The position numbers and the translations under genes are program-made. Positions 41,928 through 50,513 of a stretch of 64,000 bases of DNA are shown in pieces. Within the stretch, counting starts at the first letter, position 1. Every line of letters starts with the position of its first letter. The notes under the pieces were generated by a model, which was not told the origin of the DNA, ran no database searches, and saw only the letters and a program-made list of their open reading frames with translations. The stretch covers positions 32,736-96,735 of the forward strand of contig NZ_BBMP01000004.1 in assembly GCF_000755245.1 (NCBI RefSeq), given 5' to 3'. Source of the stretch: Halococcus sediminicola. Lineage in GTDB: Archaea; Halobacteriota; Halobacteria; Halobacteriales; Halococcaceae.

Positions 41928-42743
41928 TCAGAGCAAGAAGACGCCGCCGCCGACCACCGCGAGCGAGCCGAGTCCGACACAGACCAACCAGAACGAAACG
42001 CGCTCGACCAGTCGCATCAGCGCGTCGATGGTGAGATAGCCGACGACCGCGCTCGTGGCGAGCGCCACGGCGGCCATCGCGGGCGAGATCGCCGGAATCC
42101 CGTCGCTGAGCGTCGTGACCACGCCCGCGCCGAGCGCCGCCGGAATCGAGAGTAGGAAGGAGAGCCGGAACGACGACGGACCGTCGTGGCCCCGCAGCAA
42201 CAGTGCGCTCGCGGTCGTCCCCGACCGGGAGATGCCCGGCAAGATCGCCAGTCCCTGCAGACCGCCCACCAGCACCGCATCGAAGAGGTCCGGCGTCTCG
42301 CGCCGCCCACCACGGTCCTCGACCCCGCGCTGGACGAGTCCCGTGACGACCAGCAGACCGCCGATGAGCGCGACGAACGCCCCGCCCGCCAGTTGACCCA
42401 CCAGTTCTTCGAGCACCAGCAGAGCGGGTAAGCCGACCGCCGCGGTCGCGAGCGTGGCGACGACCAGGAAGGTGAGTTCCGAGCGCTCGCGGTCGAACGC
42501 TCCGTCGGGCCGCCAGTTGGGGATCTCGCCGAGGAGTTCAATGACCTCGTCGCGGTAGTAAGCGAGCGCCGAGAGCGCGGTCCCGGCGTGGAGAAAGAGC
42601 GATAGCTGGACGGCGACCGCCGGCGAGACGTTCTCGACGACGGTGAGATACAGCGTGATGTTCCCCTCGCTCGAAATCGGCAGCCACTCGAAGACACCCT
42701 GTAAAATCCCGACGACGAGCGCCAGCACGACCGATCGGTCCAT
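41928..42743 (-). CDS. uppP: Undecaprenyl-diphosphatase-like protein (UppP/BacA family)
   Basis: The 271-residue membrane protein has about seven to eight segments and the family motifs: QGVFEWLPISSEGN (position of the LPISSxGH motif) and GISRSGTT. The phosphatase releases phosphate from isoprenoid diphosphate carriers, which in archaea are dolichol-type. In this protein Asn replaces the usual His of the first motif, a variant I recall as common in haloarchaea. It lies next to the O-antigen-ligase-like gene. Confidence 0.88.
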   Translation of the reverse strand: MDRSVVLALVVGILQGVFEWLPISSEGNITLYLTVVENVSPAVAVQLSLFLHAGTALSALAYYRDEVIELLGEIPNWRPDGAFDRERSELTFLVVATLATAAVGLPALLVLEELVGQLAGGAFVALIGGLLVVTGLVQRGVEDRGGRRETPDLFDAVLVGGLQGLAILPGISRSGTTASALLLRGHDGPSSFRLSFLLSIPAALGAGVVTTLSDGIPAISPAMAAVALATSAVVGYLTIDALMRLVERVSFWLVCVGLGSLAVVGGGVFLL

Positions 42744-42860
42744 GTCCACCGGCCACGGCGGCCGGATAAAGGCGGTTCGATTGCTTCCTCCCACGCGCCT
42801 GACTGTGAAAATACCGATACACGTATGTGGGGCGACCGCGTATGATGTCAGCGTATAGAC

Positions 42861-44420
42861 GTGAATGGACTGCTCGCCGACCAGTTCGGGACGACCGACA
42901 ACGCCCTCCCGGTCCGCGAGAGCGCGGTACGGGTGTCCGTCTGGTTCGCACTGTTGTTGACCGCGCTGCTCGCCGTCTGCGTGCCGGTCGTCGCGGCGGC
43001 GAGTGGGTTCCCGACCCCGGTACTCGTCGTGGTGGCCGGCCTCTGTTATCTCGCCGTCATCCTCGTGAGCGGACACGTCCAGACCGGTCTCGCGAGCGCC
43101 GTCGTCGTCCTCAGTCTGTTCGACGTCGCCGTGACGCTCGTCGACGGCCCGGGCATCGCGACGGTCGACGTCGTGGCGGCCGACCTCGTCGCCGTTCCGC
43201 TCCTGTTCGTCCTGCTGTACGAGAGCGTCCGTGACGGGGTGTCGCTGCGGGTCAACGAGCGCTCGCTCGCGGCAGTCGGCCTGCTGGCGTTCGTCTGCTG
43301 GGCGTTCGCCGCGGGCGTCGTCGCCAACGGCGTCTCGTCGGCGGCCGCGTTCATGTACGCCATCGAGCAGTTGCGCAACCTCGTCGTGTTCGGCGTCGCC
43401 GCGCTGATCGTCTACCACATGGATGTCCGTTGTGTACTCTATCCGTTCCTCGTGGCCGTCGCCGGCAACCTGCTCGTCTCGCTCGCCCAGATCACCAACG
43501 GGGGAATGCTCGGCTTTCCCTTCTTGGGTGAGCCACCCGACAGATATCTCCGCTCGTTCGTCCTCGGTTCTACCGACGTCGCAACCGGCTTTTACGCGGG
43601 GGGGTTCGTCGGCCACGGCCGCGAACTGGTGATGGTGTTGCTGCTGGCGCTCCCGCTCGCGGTCGTCGTCGCGGTTCGTCGCGCGTGGTTCTCCCCGGTG
43701 GTGATCGTCGCCATCGCCGCCTCGGTGTTCTCGATTCGCATCGCCGACACGGATGCCGGCTGGGCGACGCTCATCCTCCTCGGACTCGGTTTCGGCGCGT
43801 CCCTCACCGTCTGGCTGTTCTTCGCGTCGAACCGTCGCTTTTCAACCGCCATCACGGCGGTCGCCGGCGTCGTGGCCGTCGCGGTCTGGGGCGCCGTCGC
43901 CCGCGTCCTGTGGGCCATCTTTCAGTCGAGCGACGGCGACACCGGAATTTTCCGTACCGACACGCTCGCGGTCCGGGTCGAGGAGTACATCACGGCGGTG
44001 CAGGTCGCCGTCAAATACCCGTTGTTCGGCATCGGCGGGAAGAACTTCTATCTGCTCTCCGAGCGCTACGGCCTGCCGGCCGACCTCGGCGTTCACAACA
44101 CCATCCTCACGAACCTCGCCGCGACCGGGTTCGTCGGTGGTGGCTTCTACCTCCTCGCCGCCCTCGCCGTGGCGTTCGTCGCCCTTCGGTTGGTGGTGGC
44201 GACCGAGGGAACCGAACGCCTGCTCTGGGTCGCCATGCTGGCGGCGATGGCCGCCTTCCACGCCTACTCCTCGTGGATGGCGGCCTACCACTGGACGGTC
44301 GGCAACGCGGCCTTTTGGCTGCTCGCGGGTGCGACGGTCGGGGCCGCGAGCAAGCGATACCGGAATCGAGCCACGCGCTCGCGGCTCGGCTCGTCGGTCA
44401 CCGGCCGCCTGTCGGGCTGA
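42861..44420 (+). CDS. O-antigen-ligase/polymerase-like membrane protein
   Basis: The 519-residue protein starts with GTG, with about 12-13 membrane segments. Near the C-terminus the sequence KYPLFGIGGKNFY and GVHNTILTNLAATGFVGGG match the Wzy_C/O-antigen ligase region. It could transfer surface glycans onto lipid or protein carriers. It neighbours the UppP gene, which would recycle the carrier, on the opposite strand. The assignment is to the family, not to the substrate. Confidence 0.82.
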   Translation: MNGLLADQFGTTDNALPVRESAVRVSVWFALLLTALLAVCVPVVAAASGFPTPVLVVVAGLCYLAVILVSGHVQTGLASAVVVLSLFDVAVTLVDGPGIATVDVVAADLVAVPLLFVLLYESVRDGVSLRVNERSLAAVGLLAFVCWAFAAGVVANGVSSAAAFMYAIEQLRNLVVFGVAALIVYHMDVRCVLYPFLVAVAGNLLVSLAQITNGGMLGFPFLGEPPDRYLRSFVLGSTDVATGFYAGGFVGHGRELVMVLLLALPLAVVVAVRRAWFSPVVIVAIAASVFSIRIADTDAGWATLILLGLGFGASLTVWLFFASNRRFSTAITAVAGVVAVAVWGAVARVLWAIFQSSDGDTGIFRTDTLAVRVEEYITAVQVAVKYPLFGIGGKNFYLLSERYGLPADLGVHNTILTNLAATGFVGGGFYLLAALAVAFVALRLVVATEGTERLLWVAMLAAMAAFHAYSSWMAAYHWTVGNAAFWLLAGATVGAASKRYRNRATRSRLGSSVTGRLSG

Positions 44421-44462
44421 GGCGAACGGGACGTTTTACTGCCACGCCGTGTTGTGGTTCGC

Positions 44463-45635
44463 ATGCGCGATGCATACGTCGTCGGCGCGGGCCAGTCGCC
44501 GTTCGGCTCGTTTCCCGACGCAACCTACCGCTCGCTGTTCGATACCGCCTTCGGGCACGCCCTCGACAGCGTGGATGGCGAACTCGATCCCGACCGCATC
44601 GACGAGGCTTTCCTCGGCACGCTCGGCGTCGGCGGTCGCCAGATCGGCCTGAGTGGCCCCGCAGTCACCGAACACGTGGGACTGCACGGCGTGCCGACGA
44701 CGCGCGTCGAGAACGCCTGTGCGGCCGGCGGCTACGCGTTCCGGTCGGCGGTCACGGCGGTGCAGTCGGGTCGAGCGGACGTCGCCCTCGCGGGCGGCTA
44801 CGAGGTGATGACCGACACGAGCGCCGACCAGACCCGGTGGTGGCTCGGCGTGAGCGGCGACACCGAGTACGAGCGCCTCAGCGGGACGACCTTCGCGGGC
44901 GTCTATGCCCAGATGGCCAACGCCTACTTCCACGAGTACGACGCTGACCCGGAATCACTCGCGCGCGTCGCGGTCAAGAATCACGCCAATGGTTCGAAAA
45001 ACCCGAACGCACACCTCGGGTTCGCCTGCTCGATGGACGACGCGACGAACGCGCCGCCGGTGGCCGAGCCGCTCAATCGCTATCACTGCTGTCCGATCTC
45101 CGACGGGGCGAGCGCCGTCCTCGTGGTTTCGGAGGACATCGCCGAGGAATTTTCGCCCGTCCGCGTCGCGGGTGTCGGCGCGGCGAGCGGTCGCGTCGGC
45201 CTGTTCGAGCGCGAAACCCTCACGTCGATTCCGGCGAGCAAAACTGCCGCCCAACGCGCGTACGAACGGGCGAGAATCGGTCCTGCGGACGTGGATTTCG
45301 CCGAGGTCCACGACTGCTTCGCCATCGCCGAACTACTGGCCTACGAGGACCTCGGCTTCTGCGAGCGCGGCGAAGCAGCGACGCTCCTCGAAGACGGACG
45401 GACGGACCCCGACGGCGAGCGGCCCGTCAACACTTCTGGAGGGTTGAAATCGAAGGGGCATCCCATCGGCGCGACCGGCACGGGACAGCTCGTCGAGCTG
45501 TTCGAGCAGTTTCAGGGTGAGGCCCATGTACAGGTCCAGAGTCCACAGGTCGGACTCGCCCACAACGTCGGCGGGAGCGGTGGCGGGGCCACAGTAACGG
45601 TTCTCGAACGCACGGACGTCGGGGGTACGCAATGA
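44463..45635 (+). CDS. Thiolase-family acyltransferase (SCP2-type)
   Basis: The 390-residue protein has the catalytic cysteine C86 in ENACAAGG and the KGHPIGATGTGQ region with its His, plus a C-terminal NVGGSGGG. It forms or breaks C-C bonds between acyl-CoAs. It overlaps the next gene's start by 4 bp (ATGA) and so is probably in a complex with the HMG-CoA-synthase-like protein. A start at the upstream Met is possible. In archaea, thiolase, HMG-CoA synthase and DUF35 proteins form a complex. Confidence 0.92.
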   Translation: MRDAYVVGAGQSPFGSFPDATYRSLFDTAFGHALDSVDGELDPDRIDEAFLGTLGVGGRQIGLSGPAVTEHVGLHGVPTTRVENACAAGGYAFRSAVTAVQSGRADVALAGGYEVMTDTSADQTRWWLGVSGDTEYERLSGTTFAGVYAQMANAYFHEYDADPESLARVAVKNHANGSKNPNAHLGFACSMDDATNAPPVAEPLNRYHCCPISDGASAVLVVSEDIAEEFSPVRVAGVGAASGRVGLFERETLTSIPASKTAAQRAYERARIGPADVDFAEVHDCFAIAELLAYEDLGFCERGEAATLLEDGRTDPDGERPVNTSGGLKSKGHPIGATGTGQLVELFEQFQGEAHVQVQSPQVGLAHNVGGSGGGATVTVLERTDVGGTQ

Positions 45636-47023
45636 GAGGCATCGACGACGCCGCCGTGTATCTCCCGCGCTATCGACTGGCCGGCGAGGAAGTCGAGGCG
45701 GCGTGGGGACGGAGTCCACACAGCGAGACGGTCGTTCCGGGAGCCGACGAGGACGCCTTCACGATGGCCGTCGCGGCGGCCGGTCGACTCTTCGAACAGG
45801 CCGACTCCGAGCGCGAGGCGGTCGAGCACGTCGCTCTTGCGAGTACGACGCCCCCATTGGAGGAAGGGCTGTTCGCACCGCGACTCGGGCGCGCACTCGG
45901 GTTGGGAAACGAGACCGAAACCAGCGAGTACACCCAGAGCACGCTCGCGGGTGCCGAGGCGCTCTCGCGCGCGCTCGACGCGAGCGGGCCGGCGCTCGTC
46001 GTCGTGACCGACTGCCCCGCCAGCGACCCGGCGGACGGCTGGGGTGCCGGCGCGGTCGCACTCCTCGTGACCGACGACGCCGCAGTCGTGGTTCCGGAGC
46101 GGGCGTGGTACACCGACGAGTATCCGGGGCTCCGCTACCGCGAGCGCGGCTCCGAGACTGTGGAATCCATCGGCGTCACGACGTACGAGCGAACGGCGAC
46201 CCGCGAGTGTGTGGCCGGAGCCGCCGCACAGCTCGATGGCATCGAGAGCGTTGCACACGCCACACTCCATCAGCCCGACGGACGGATGCCGGGTCGCATC
46301 GCTGGCGACCTTCCGCTCGACGGCGGTGCAATCGAGCGCGGGACCGTCGTCGATCGAGTGGGCGACGCCGGCGCGGCGACCGTCTTTCTCGGATTGACTC
46401 GTGTGCTCGCAACCGCCGCCACGGACGACCGGACGCTCGTGGGTGCGTTCGGCAGCGGCGGCGCGGGCGCGGCGTTCGTCTTCGAAGGGACTCTTCCGGT
46501 AGCGGGTCTCGACGGCGGCGACCTGCCCGACGGCGAGCGGATTTCGTACGCGCACGCCCTCCGCAAGCGCGGCGTGCTCGACGAGGAGGAAGTCGCGGGC
46601 GGCGGCGCGCGCGTGAGCCTGCCGACGTGGCGCGAGAGTCTCGACCAGCGCTACCACCTCCGCGCCGGACGCTGTCCCGACTGCGGAAACGTACAGTTCC
46701 CGCCAGAGGGTGCTTGCTCCGACTGTGGCTCACGGGCCGACTTCGAGCCACACGACCTTCCCCAAGTCGGCACGGTGCGGGCGCGGACGGTCGTCGGGCA
46801 GGGCGGCGCACCGCCCGAGTTCGCGACCCAGCAGCGCCGCGACGGGGCCTACGGGGTCGTCGTAGTCGGCTTCGAGGGGACGGACGTGACGCTGCCGGCC
46901 CAGCTCACCGACTGTGACCCAGAGAGGGTGCAAATCGGCGATTCGGTCCGGGCGGTCGTCCGGCGCATCTACGAACAGGAGGGCATCGGGCGCTACGGCG
47001 TGAAATTCGTGCCGGCCGAGTAG
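45632..47023 (+). CDS. HMG-CoA-synthase-like protein fused to a DUF35 zinc-ribbon/OB domain
   Basis: The 463-residue protein joins a thiolase-fold HMG-CoA-synthase-like part (residues 1-325) to a DUF35 part (about 335-460), with zinc ligands C348/C351 and C362/C365 and an OB-like end. The catalytic His motif HQPDGRMP is retained (H213). The usual nucleophilic-Cys segment (CKAGT-like) reads TLAGA, with Thr104 in place of Cys and no nearby cysteine. It is therefore either a scaffold or a divergent enzyme. It overlaps the thiolase gene, matching the archaeal thiolase-HMGCS-DUF35 assembly as a single chain. Confidence 0.88.
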   Translation: MRGIDDAAVYLPRYRLAGEEVEAAWGRSPHSETVVPGADEDAFTMAVAAAGRLFEQADSEREAVEHVALASTTPPLEEGLFAPRLGRALGLGNETETSEYTQSTLAGAEALSRALDASGPALVVVTDCPASDPADGWGAGAVALLVTDDAAVVVPERAWYTDEYPGLRYRERGSETVESIGVTTYERTATRECVAGAAAQLDGIESVAHATLHQPDGRMPGRIAGDLPLDGGAIERGTVVDRVGDAGAATVFLGLTRVLATAATDDRTLVGAFGSGGAGAAFVFEGTLPVAGLDGGDLPDGERISYAHALRKRGVLDEEEVAGGGARVSLPTWRESLDQRYHLRAGRCPDCGNVQFPPEGACSDCGSRADFEPHDLPQVGTVRARTVVGQGGAPPEFATQQRRDGAYGVVVVGFEGTDVTLPAQLTDCDPERVQIGDSVRAVVRRIYEQEGIGRYGVKFVPAE

Positions 47024-47082
47024 CCGTCGATGGCGGGGAGTGAATAGTGGGGTTTCTTGTATCGCACTGTCGATGACGACGT

Positions 47083-47562
47083 ATGCCGTACAGCTACGAG
47101 CCGCACTACTTCGAGGACCTCGACGTGGGCCAGACCTTCGAGAGCGCCGGGCGCACGGTGACGGAGACGGATTTCGCCATCCACTCGATGTTCACCGGCG
47201 ACTGGACCGAACTCCACACCAACAAGGAATACTCCGAGGACGGTCCCTTCGGCGCGCGCATCGCGCAGGGACCGATGACGTTCATCCTCTCCACAGGACT
47301 CTTCCAGCGCACAGGGATCGTCGAGCGAACAGTCGTCGCCTTTCTCGGGATGAACTACATGGATATTCCGAATCCGGTGTTCATCGGCGATACAGTGTCT
47401 GCGGAGTACGAAATCACCGACAAGCGCGACCTCGAAAGCCGCGACGACGCGGGACTGGTCGTGGTCGATACCGAGATGACCAATCAGGACGGCGAGTCGG
47501 TCTTCGCCGGCGACATGAAGTTCCTATTCAAGCGCAAGGACGCCGAGGCTGCGGACGGATAG
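47083..47562 (+). CDS. MaoC-like enoyl-CoA hydratase/dehydratase
   Basis: The 159-residue hot-dog-fold protein has the hydratase segment DWTELHTNKEYSEDGPFGAR (Asp and His contacts) followed by IAQGPMTFILS. It hydrates trans-enoyl-CoA or dehydrates hydroxyacyl-CoA. It follows the thiolase and HMGCS-like pair on the same strand at 59 bp. The trio may form a beta-oxidation or related acyl-CoA pathway. Length is that of a single-domain MaoC. Confidence 0.92.
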   Translation: MPYSYEPHYFEDLDVGQTFESAGRTVTETDFAIHSMFTGDWTELHTNKEYSEDGPFGARIAQGPMTFILSTGLFQRTGIVERTVVAFLGMNYMDIPNPVFIGDTVSAEYEITDKRDLESRDDAGLVVVDTEMTNQDGESVFAGDMKFLFKRKDAEAADG

Positions 47563-47587
47563 CGAAACGGACGGCCTCAGAGGTTAC

Positions 47588-47602
47588 CCACGGTAAACGT
47601 GG
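47588..47602 (+). terminator. Small hairpin CCACG-GTAAA-CGTGG after MaoC
   Basis: A 5-bp perfect stem with a 5-nt loop 25 bp after the MaoC stop. No T-run follows. It could mark the end of the operon or be chance. Confidence 0.3.
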
Positions 47603-47808
47603 AACAGGGATGAATGGTAGTTGGGAGTCTCGTTATCCCCGTTCCGAATCAGATCACGACCGGGTCTGAAATAGATCGTGTGCTTGCGTAGACAGGTCAA
47701 GGTATACCGACACACGAATCCCGACGACCGTCACTGAACTCGCCCACTCGCACGAACGTCAGCGTCCCGACCCACACGCTTTTCGAGACGCCGCCGAATG
47801 GGGGAAGT

Positions 47809-48681
47809 ATGGCCGACATCGATCTGCTCGACGAACCGCGCGCCATCGACACCCACGCCCACCAGCCGACCGAGGAGTTCCTCCACGACGCCGGCGGCGA
47901 GATGATGCACGATGCGGCCGGCAAGTTCGGTACGGAACTCGAAACGTGGGGCTACGAGGAGATGATCGACGAATACCACGCGGCCGGCATCCGCCACACC
48001 GTCCTGCTGGGGTGGGATGCAGAGACCAACACCGGCAATCCACCGGTCGAAAACGACTACGTGGCCGAAGTCCGCGACGAGTATCCCGACTTCTTCACCG
48101 GCTTTGCGAGCGTCGACCCCCTCAAAGACGACTGCGTGCAGGAGGCCGAGCGCGCGATCGAGGACCTCGACCTCTCGGGATTCAAATTTCAACAGATAGC
48201 GCAAGGGTTCGACCCGAGCGCACCCGACCACGACGAGTTGTGGGAGACCATCGAGGACCTCGGCGTCCCAGTCGTGTTCCACGGTGGGAACTCCACGTTG
48301 GGGGCTGGTTCACCGGGCGGACGCGGCCTTCGGGTCAACCACGGCAACCCGCTCCTCGTCGACGACGTGGCCGCGCGCTTTCCCGACCTCCAGATCCTGC
48401 TCGCGCATCCGGCCTTTCCGTGGGAGAAAGAGCAGTTGGCCATCTGCCAGCAGAAGGGGAACGTTTACATGGATCTGTCGGGCTGGCTCCCCAAATACAT
48501 CGACGAGCAGGTGCTCCACTACGCGGGCACCATCCTGCAGGACAAAGTGATGTTCGGTACCGACTACCCGATGATCCGTCCGGAGGCGTGGCTCGACTCC
48601 TTCGCAAAACACACCGACTACTCCGAAGAGATCCAACGAAAACTCCTCTGGGAGAACGCCGAGGCGTTCCTCGGCCTCTGA
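47809..48681 (+). CDS. Amidohydrolase-2 family metal-dependent hydrolase
   Basis: The 290-residue TIM-barrel protein has an N-terminal DTHAHQ metal motif, a central VVFHGGN segment, an AHPAFPW metal/His segment and a C-terminal MFGTDYPM with its Asp. This pattern fits the amidohydrolase-2 group, which includes decarboxylases and hydrolases of cyclic acids. Substrate is unknown. It is preceded by a 246-bp gap that I find empty apart from one small hairpin. Confidence 0.9.
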   Translation: MADIDLLDEPRAIDTHAHQPTEEFLHDAGGEMMHDAAGKFGTELETWGYEEMIDEYHAAGIRHTVLLGWDAETNTGNPPVENDYVAEVRDEYPDFFTGFASVDPLKDDCVQEAERAIEDLDLSGFKFQQIAQGFDPSAPDHDELWETIEDLGVPVVFHGGNSTLGAGSPGGRGLRVNHGNPLLVDDVAARFPDLQILLAHPAFPWEKEQLAICQQKGNVYMDLSGWLPKYIDEQVLHYAGTILQDKVMFGTDYPMIRPEAWLDSFAKHTDYSEEIQRKLLWENAEAFLGL

Positions 48682-48736
48682 GACGACTTTCGTTTGCAGG
48701 CAGCACGCCGAACACGCCCGTCGGCGACGATCGGCC

Positions 48737-49123
48737 ATGGACGACGAGCAGTTCTTCTCCGACGTCGAATCGCGCGCCGATCTCGATAGCCACGAGCAGG
48801 CGGTCGCGGCCGCCGAGTCGGTCCTCGGCGTGCTCGGCGAACGGCTCAACACGATAGAGGCGCTCGCCGACGAACTCTCCGCAAACCTCGCGGCGGCACT
48901 CGACAGCGCGGGCGACGAAGCCGCCGGGTTCACCCCCGACGAGTTCGTCGAGTGGGTGCGCGAGGCCGAGCGCGAGAAGACGACCGACCTCGATGCCGAC
49001 AAGGCCCGACTGCACACGCAGGCAGTCTTCGAGAGTCTCTCGGAGTCTGTCGCCGGGGAGACGTGGAACGCGGTCAGAGCCCAACTGCCCGACGAGTACG
49101 AGCGCCTCTATCGGGCTGGCTGA
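48737..49123 (+). CDS. DUF2267 family protein
   Basis: The 128-residue, all-helical acidic protein matches the DUF2267 family layout: two similar helical halves, each with an AVAAAESVLGVLGERLN-like start and a Phe-Leu-rich end. Its function is not established. It ends 10 bp before the convergent HTH_10 regulator. The start is the ATG of MDDEQFFSDV. Confidence 0.8.
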   Translation: MDDEQFFSDVESRADLDSHEQAVAAAESVLGVLGERLNTIEALADELSANLAAALDSAGDEAAGFTPDEFVEWVREAEREKTTDLDADKARLHTQAVFESLSESVAGETWNAVRAQLPDEYERLYRAG

Positions 49124-49133
49124 GCCGGCCGAA

Positions 49134-49793
49134 TCACTCGTCCGAGCGCGTGCCCATCAGTAGCGTGTCTTCGACGAGTACGCGCTGGGCGCGGCGCAGG
49201 CGTTCGGAGAGTGCCTGATGGGAGATGTCGAGTTCATCGGCGAGGTCGGAGACATCGATCTCTCGTGGGACCGAAAAGTAGCCCTGCTCGGTCGCCAGCG
49301 TGAGCGCCTCGTACTGCTTTTCGGTCAGGCCGTAGCGACCCACCGGGTTGCCGTCCATCTCGCGGATGGTCTGGACTTCGAAGGTCAGTCCGTTGGCCTC
49401 ACAGAAGTCGTAGGTCGCCGACAGCGAATCGCGGGTCGGGTAGAGCACCCGGAGATACCACCAGCCGTCGGCCCCGTAGGCGTCGAGGATGGTCGCCTCC
49501 GAGCCGGTGAGCATCTGGACGACGAGCTGGATGTCGGCGACCCACTCCATCCGGTAGAGCGATTCGGCGTCGAGTTCGCTCAACGGCGAGGGGTCGGCGA
49601 CGCTCGGGTCCTCGGCCAGCGCCGTCTCGAAGGCCTCGTGGCTCGCACCGCGGAGCCAGACCAGCGGCATGACGACATCGTCACCGGTCTCGACGATGCG
49701 CTCGATCTCGCACTCGATGTCCGGTCCCGACGCGAGCGTCTCGTAGAGTGCGAACTCATCGGCAGGCACTCGGCCCTTGACGACTGTCGCCAT
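49134..49793 (-). CDS. HTH_10 (bacterio-opsin-activator-type) transcription factor
   Basis: The 219-residue protein has a BAT-like N-domain (residues 1-150) and an HTH_10 DNA-binding domain at the C-terminus, with LTEKQYEALTLATEQGYFSV and SDLADELDISHQALSERLRR. Haloarchaeal members are regulators with varied signals. No obvious target is visible; the small membrane-protein gene upstream is on the same strand, 53 bp away. The start is the ATG at 49793. Confidence 0.92.
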   Translation of the reverse strand: MATVVKGRVPADEFALYETLASGPDIECEIERIVETGDDVVMPLVWLRGASHEAFETALAEDPSVADPSPLSELDAESLYRMEWVADIQLVVQMLTGSEATILDAYGADGWWYLRVLYPTRDSLSATYDFCEANGLTFEVQTIREMDGNPVGRYGLTEKQYEALTLATEQGYFSVPREIDVSDLADELDISHQALSERLRRAQRVLVEDTLLMGTRSDE

Positions 49794-49845
49794 CGATGGG
49801 CGGACTACTGGGCCGAAACGGATAAACGGGCGGACTCGTCGCGAG

Positions 49846-50025
49846 TTACTGACTCTCGGCGTCCGCGGCGTCGGTGGTGTCGTCGTTGCCGCTACTGGGG
49901 CTGAGCATGCGCTTCACCAGCCGGATCCCTAAAAGCGCCCCGACGCCAGCGGCCAGCGCCCCGGGAACTCCGTATCGTTTGTAGCCTTTCTTCCCTGCCT
50001 TGATGACTGCCGTGCTACCGAGCAT
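49846..50025 (-). CDS. Small single-pass membrane protein
   Basis: The 59-residue product (starting MLGSTAVIKA) has a basic segment KAGKKGYKRYG, a hydrophobic stretch (VPGALAAGVGALLGIRLV) and an acidic tail. An upstream Met is in a frame that lacks support. It could be a helper of a membrane complex. Function is unknown. Confidence 0.55.
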   Translation of the reverse strand: MLGSTAVIKAGKKGYKRYGVPGALAAGVGALLGIRLVKRMLSPSSGNDDTTDAADAESQ

Positions 50026-50114
50026 GGACGGACACAACGGCAGCCGACAAAAAAGCGCTGTGCCTGCATGGGCGGAGTGCAACGTTCAAGTATTCACACC
50101 GCAAATCGAGCGCA

Positions 50115-50513
50115 ATGGTCCGTTCACGCCGCAGGTTCCTCGCCACCCTTCCGCTCGTCGGCGGTCTCGCACTCGGTGGCTGTCTCACTCTCAACCCTAC
50201 AGTTTCGGCCAACACCGATAGTTCGGCCGTCTTCGAGAAGATATCGACCACCGAACCGTGGGTCAGCGGCCGCGTCAAGACGTCGGTCACGCTCGCGTCG
50301 AACGCGACGAGCGAACAGAGCGTCACCGACCTCACGGTGACGACCGAGAGCGGGAAATCGTTCGACTCGGCGACGGTCGATAGCGGCCAGACCAGCGGTC
50401 TCACCCTCTATCTCCCGGCGGGCGAGAACGCGACCATCACCGCTACCGATTCGATCAACGGAACGACCATCGAGACGCACACGGTGAAAACCGGCGGCGA
50501 CGAACTCTTCTGA
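50115..50513 (+). CDS. Predicted Tat-exported lipoprotein
   Basis: The 132-residue protein has a twin-arginine-type start (SRRRFLATL) and a lipobox LGGC (Cys23), so is likely exported folded and anchored by lipid. The mature part is a beta-rich, Thr/Ser-rich domain with NATS/NGT glycosylation sites. Its stop abuts the stop of the convergent membrane-protein gene. It could be a FxLYD-like domain, but no function is clear. Confidence 0.8.
   Translation: MVRSRRRFLATLPLVGGLALGGCLTLNPTVSANTDSSAVFEKISTTEPWVSGRVKTSVTLASNATSEQSVTDLTVTTESGKSFDSATVDSGQTSGLTLYLPAGENATITATDSINGTTIETHTVKTGGDELF

Noticed and set aside
47040-47669. A 209-residue frame across the MaoC gene.
   Set aside because: It is an out-of-frame shadow rich in Arg/His, while MaoC has clear catalytic motifs.
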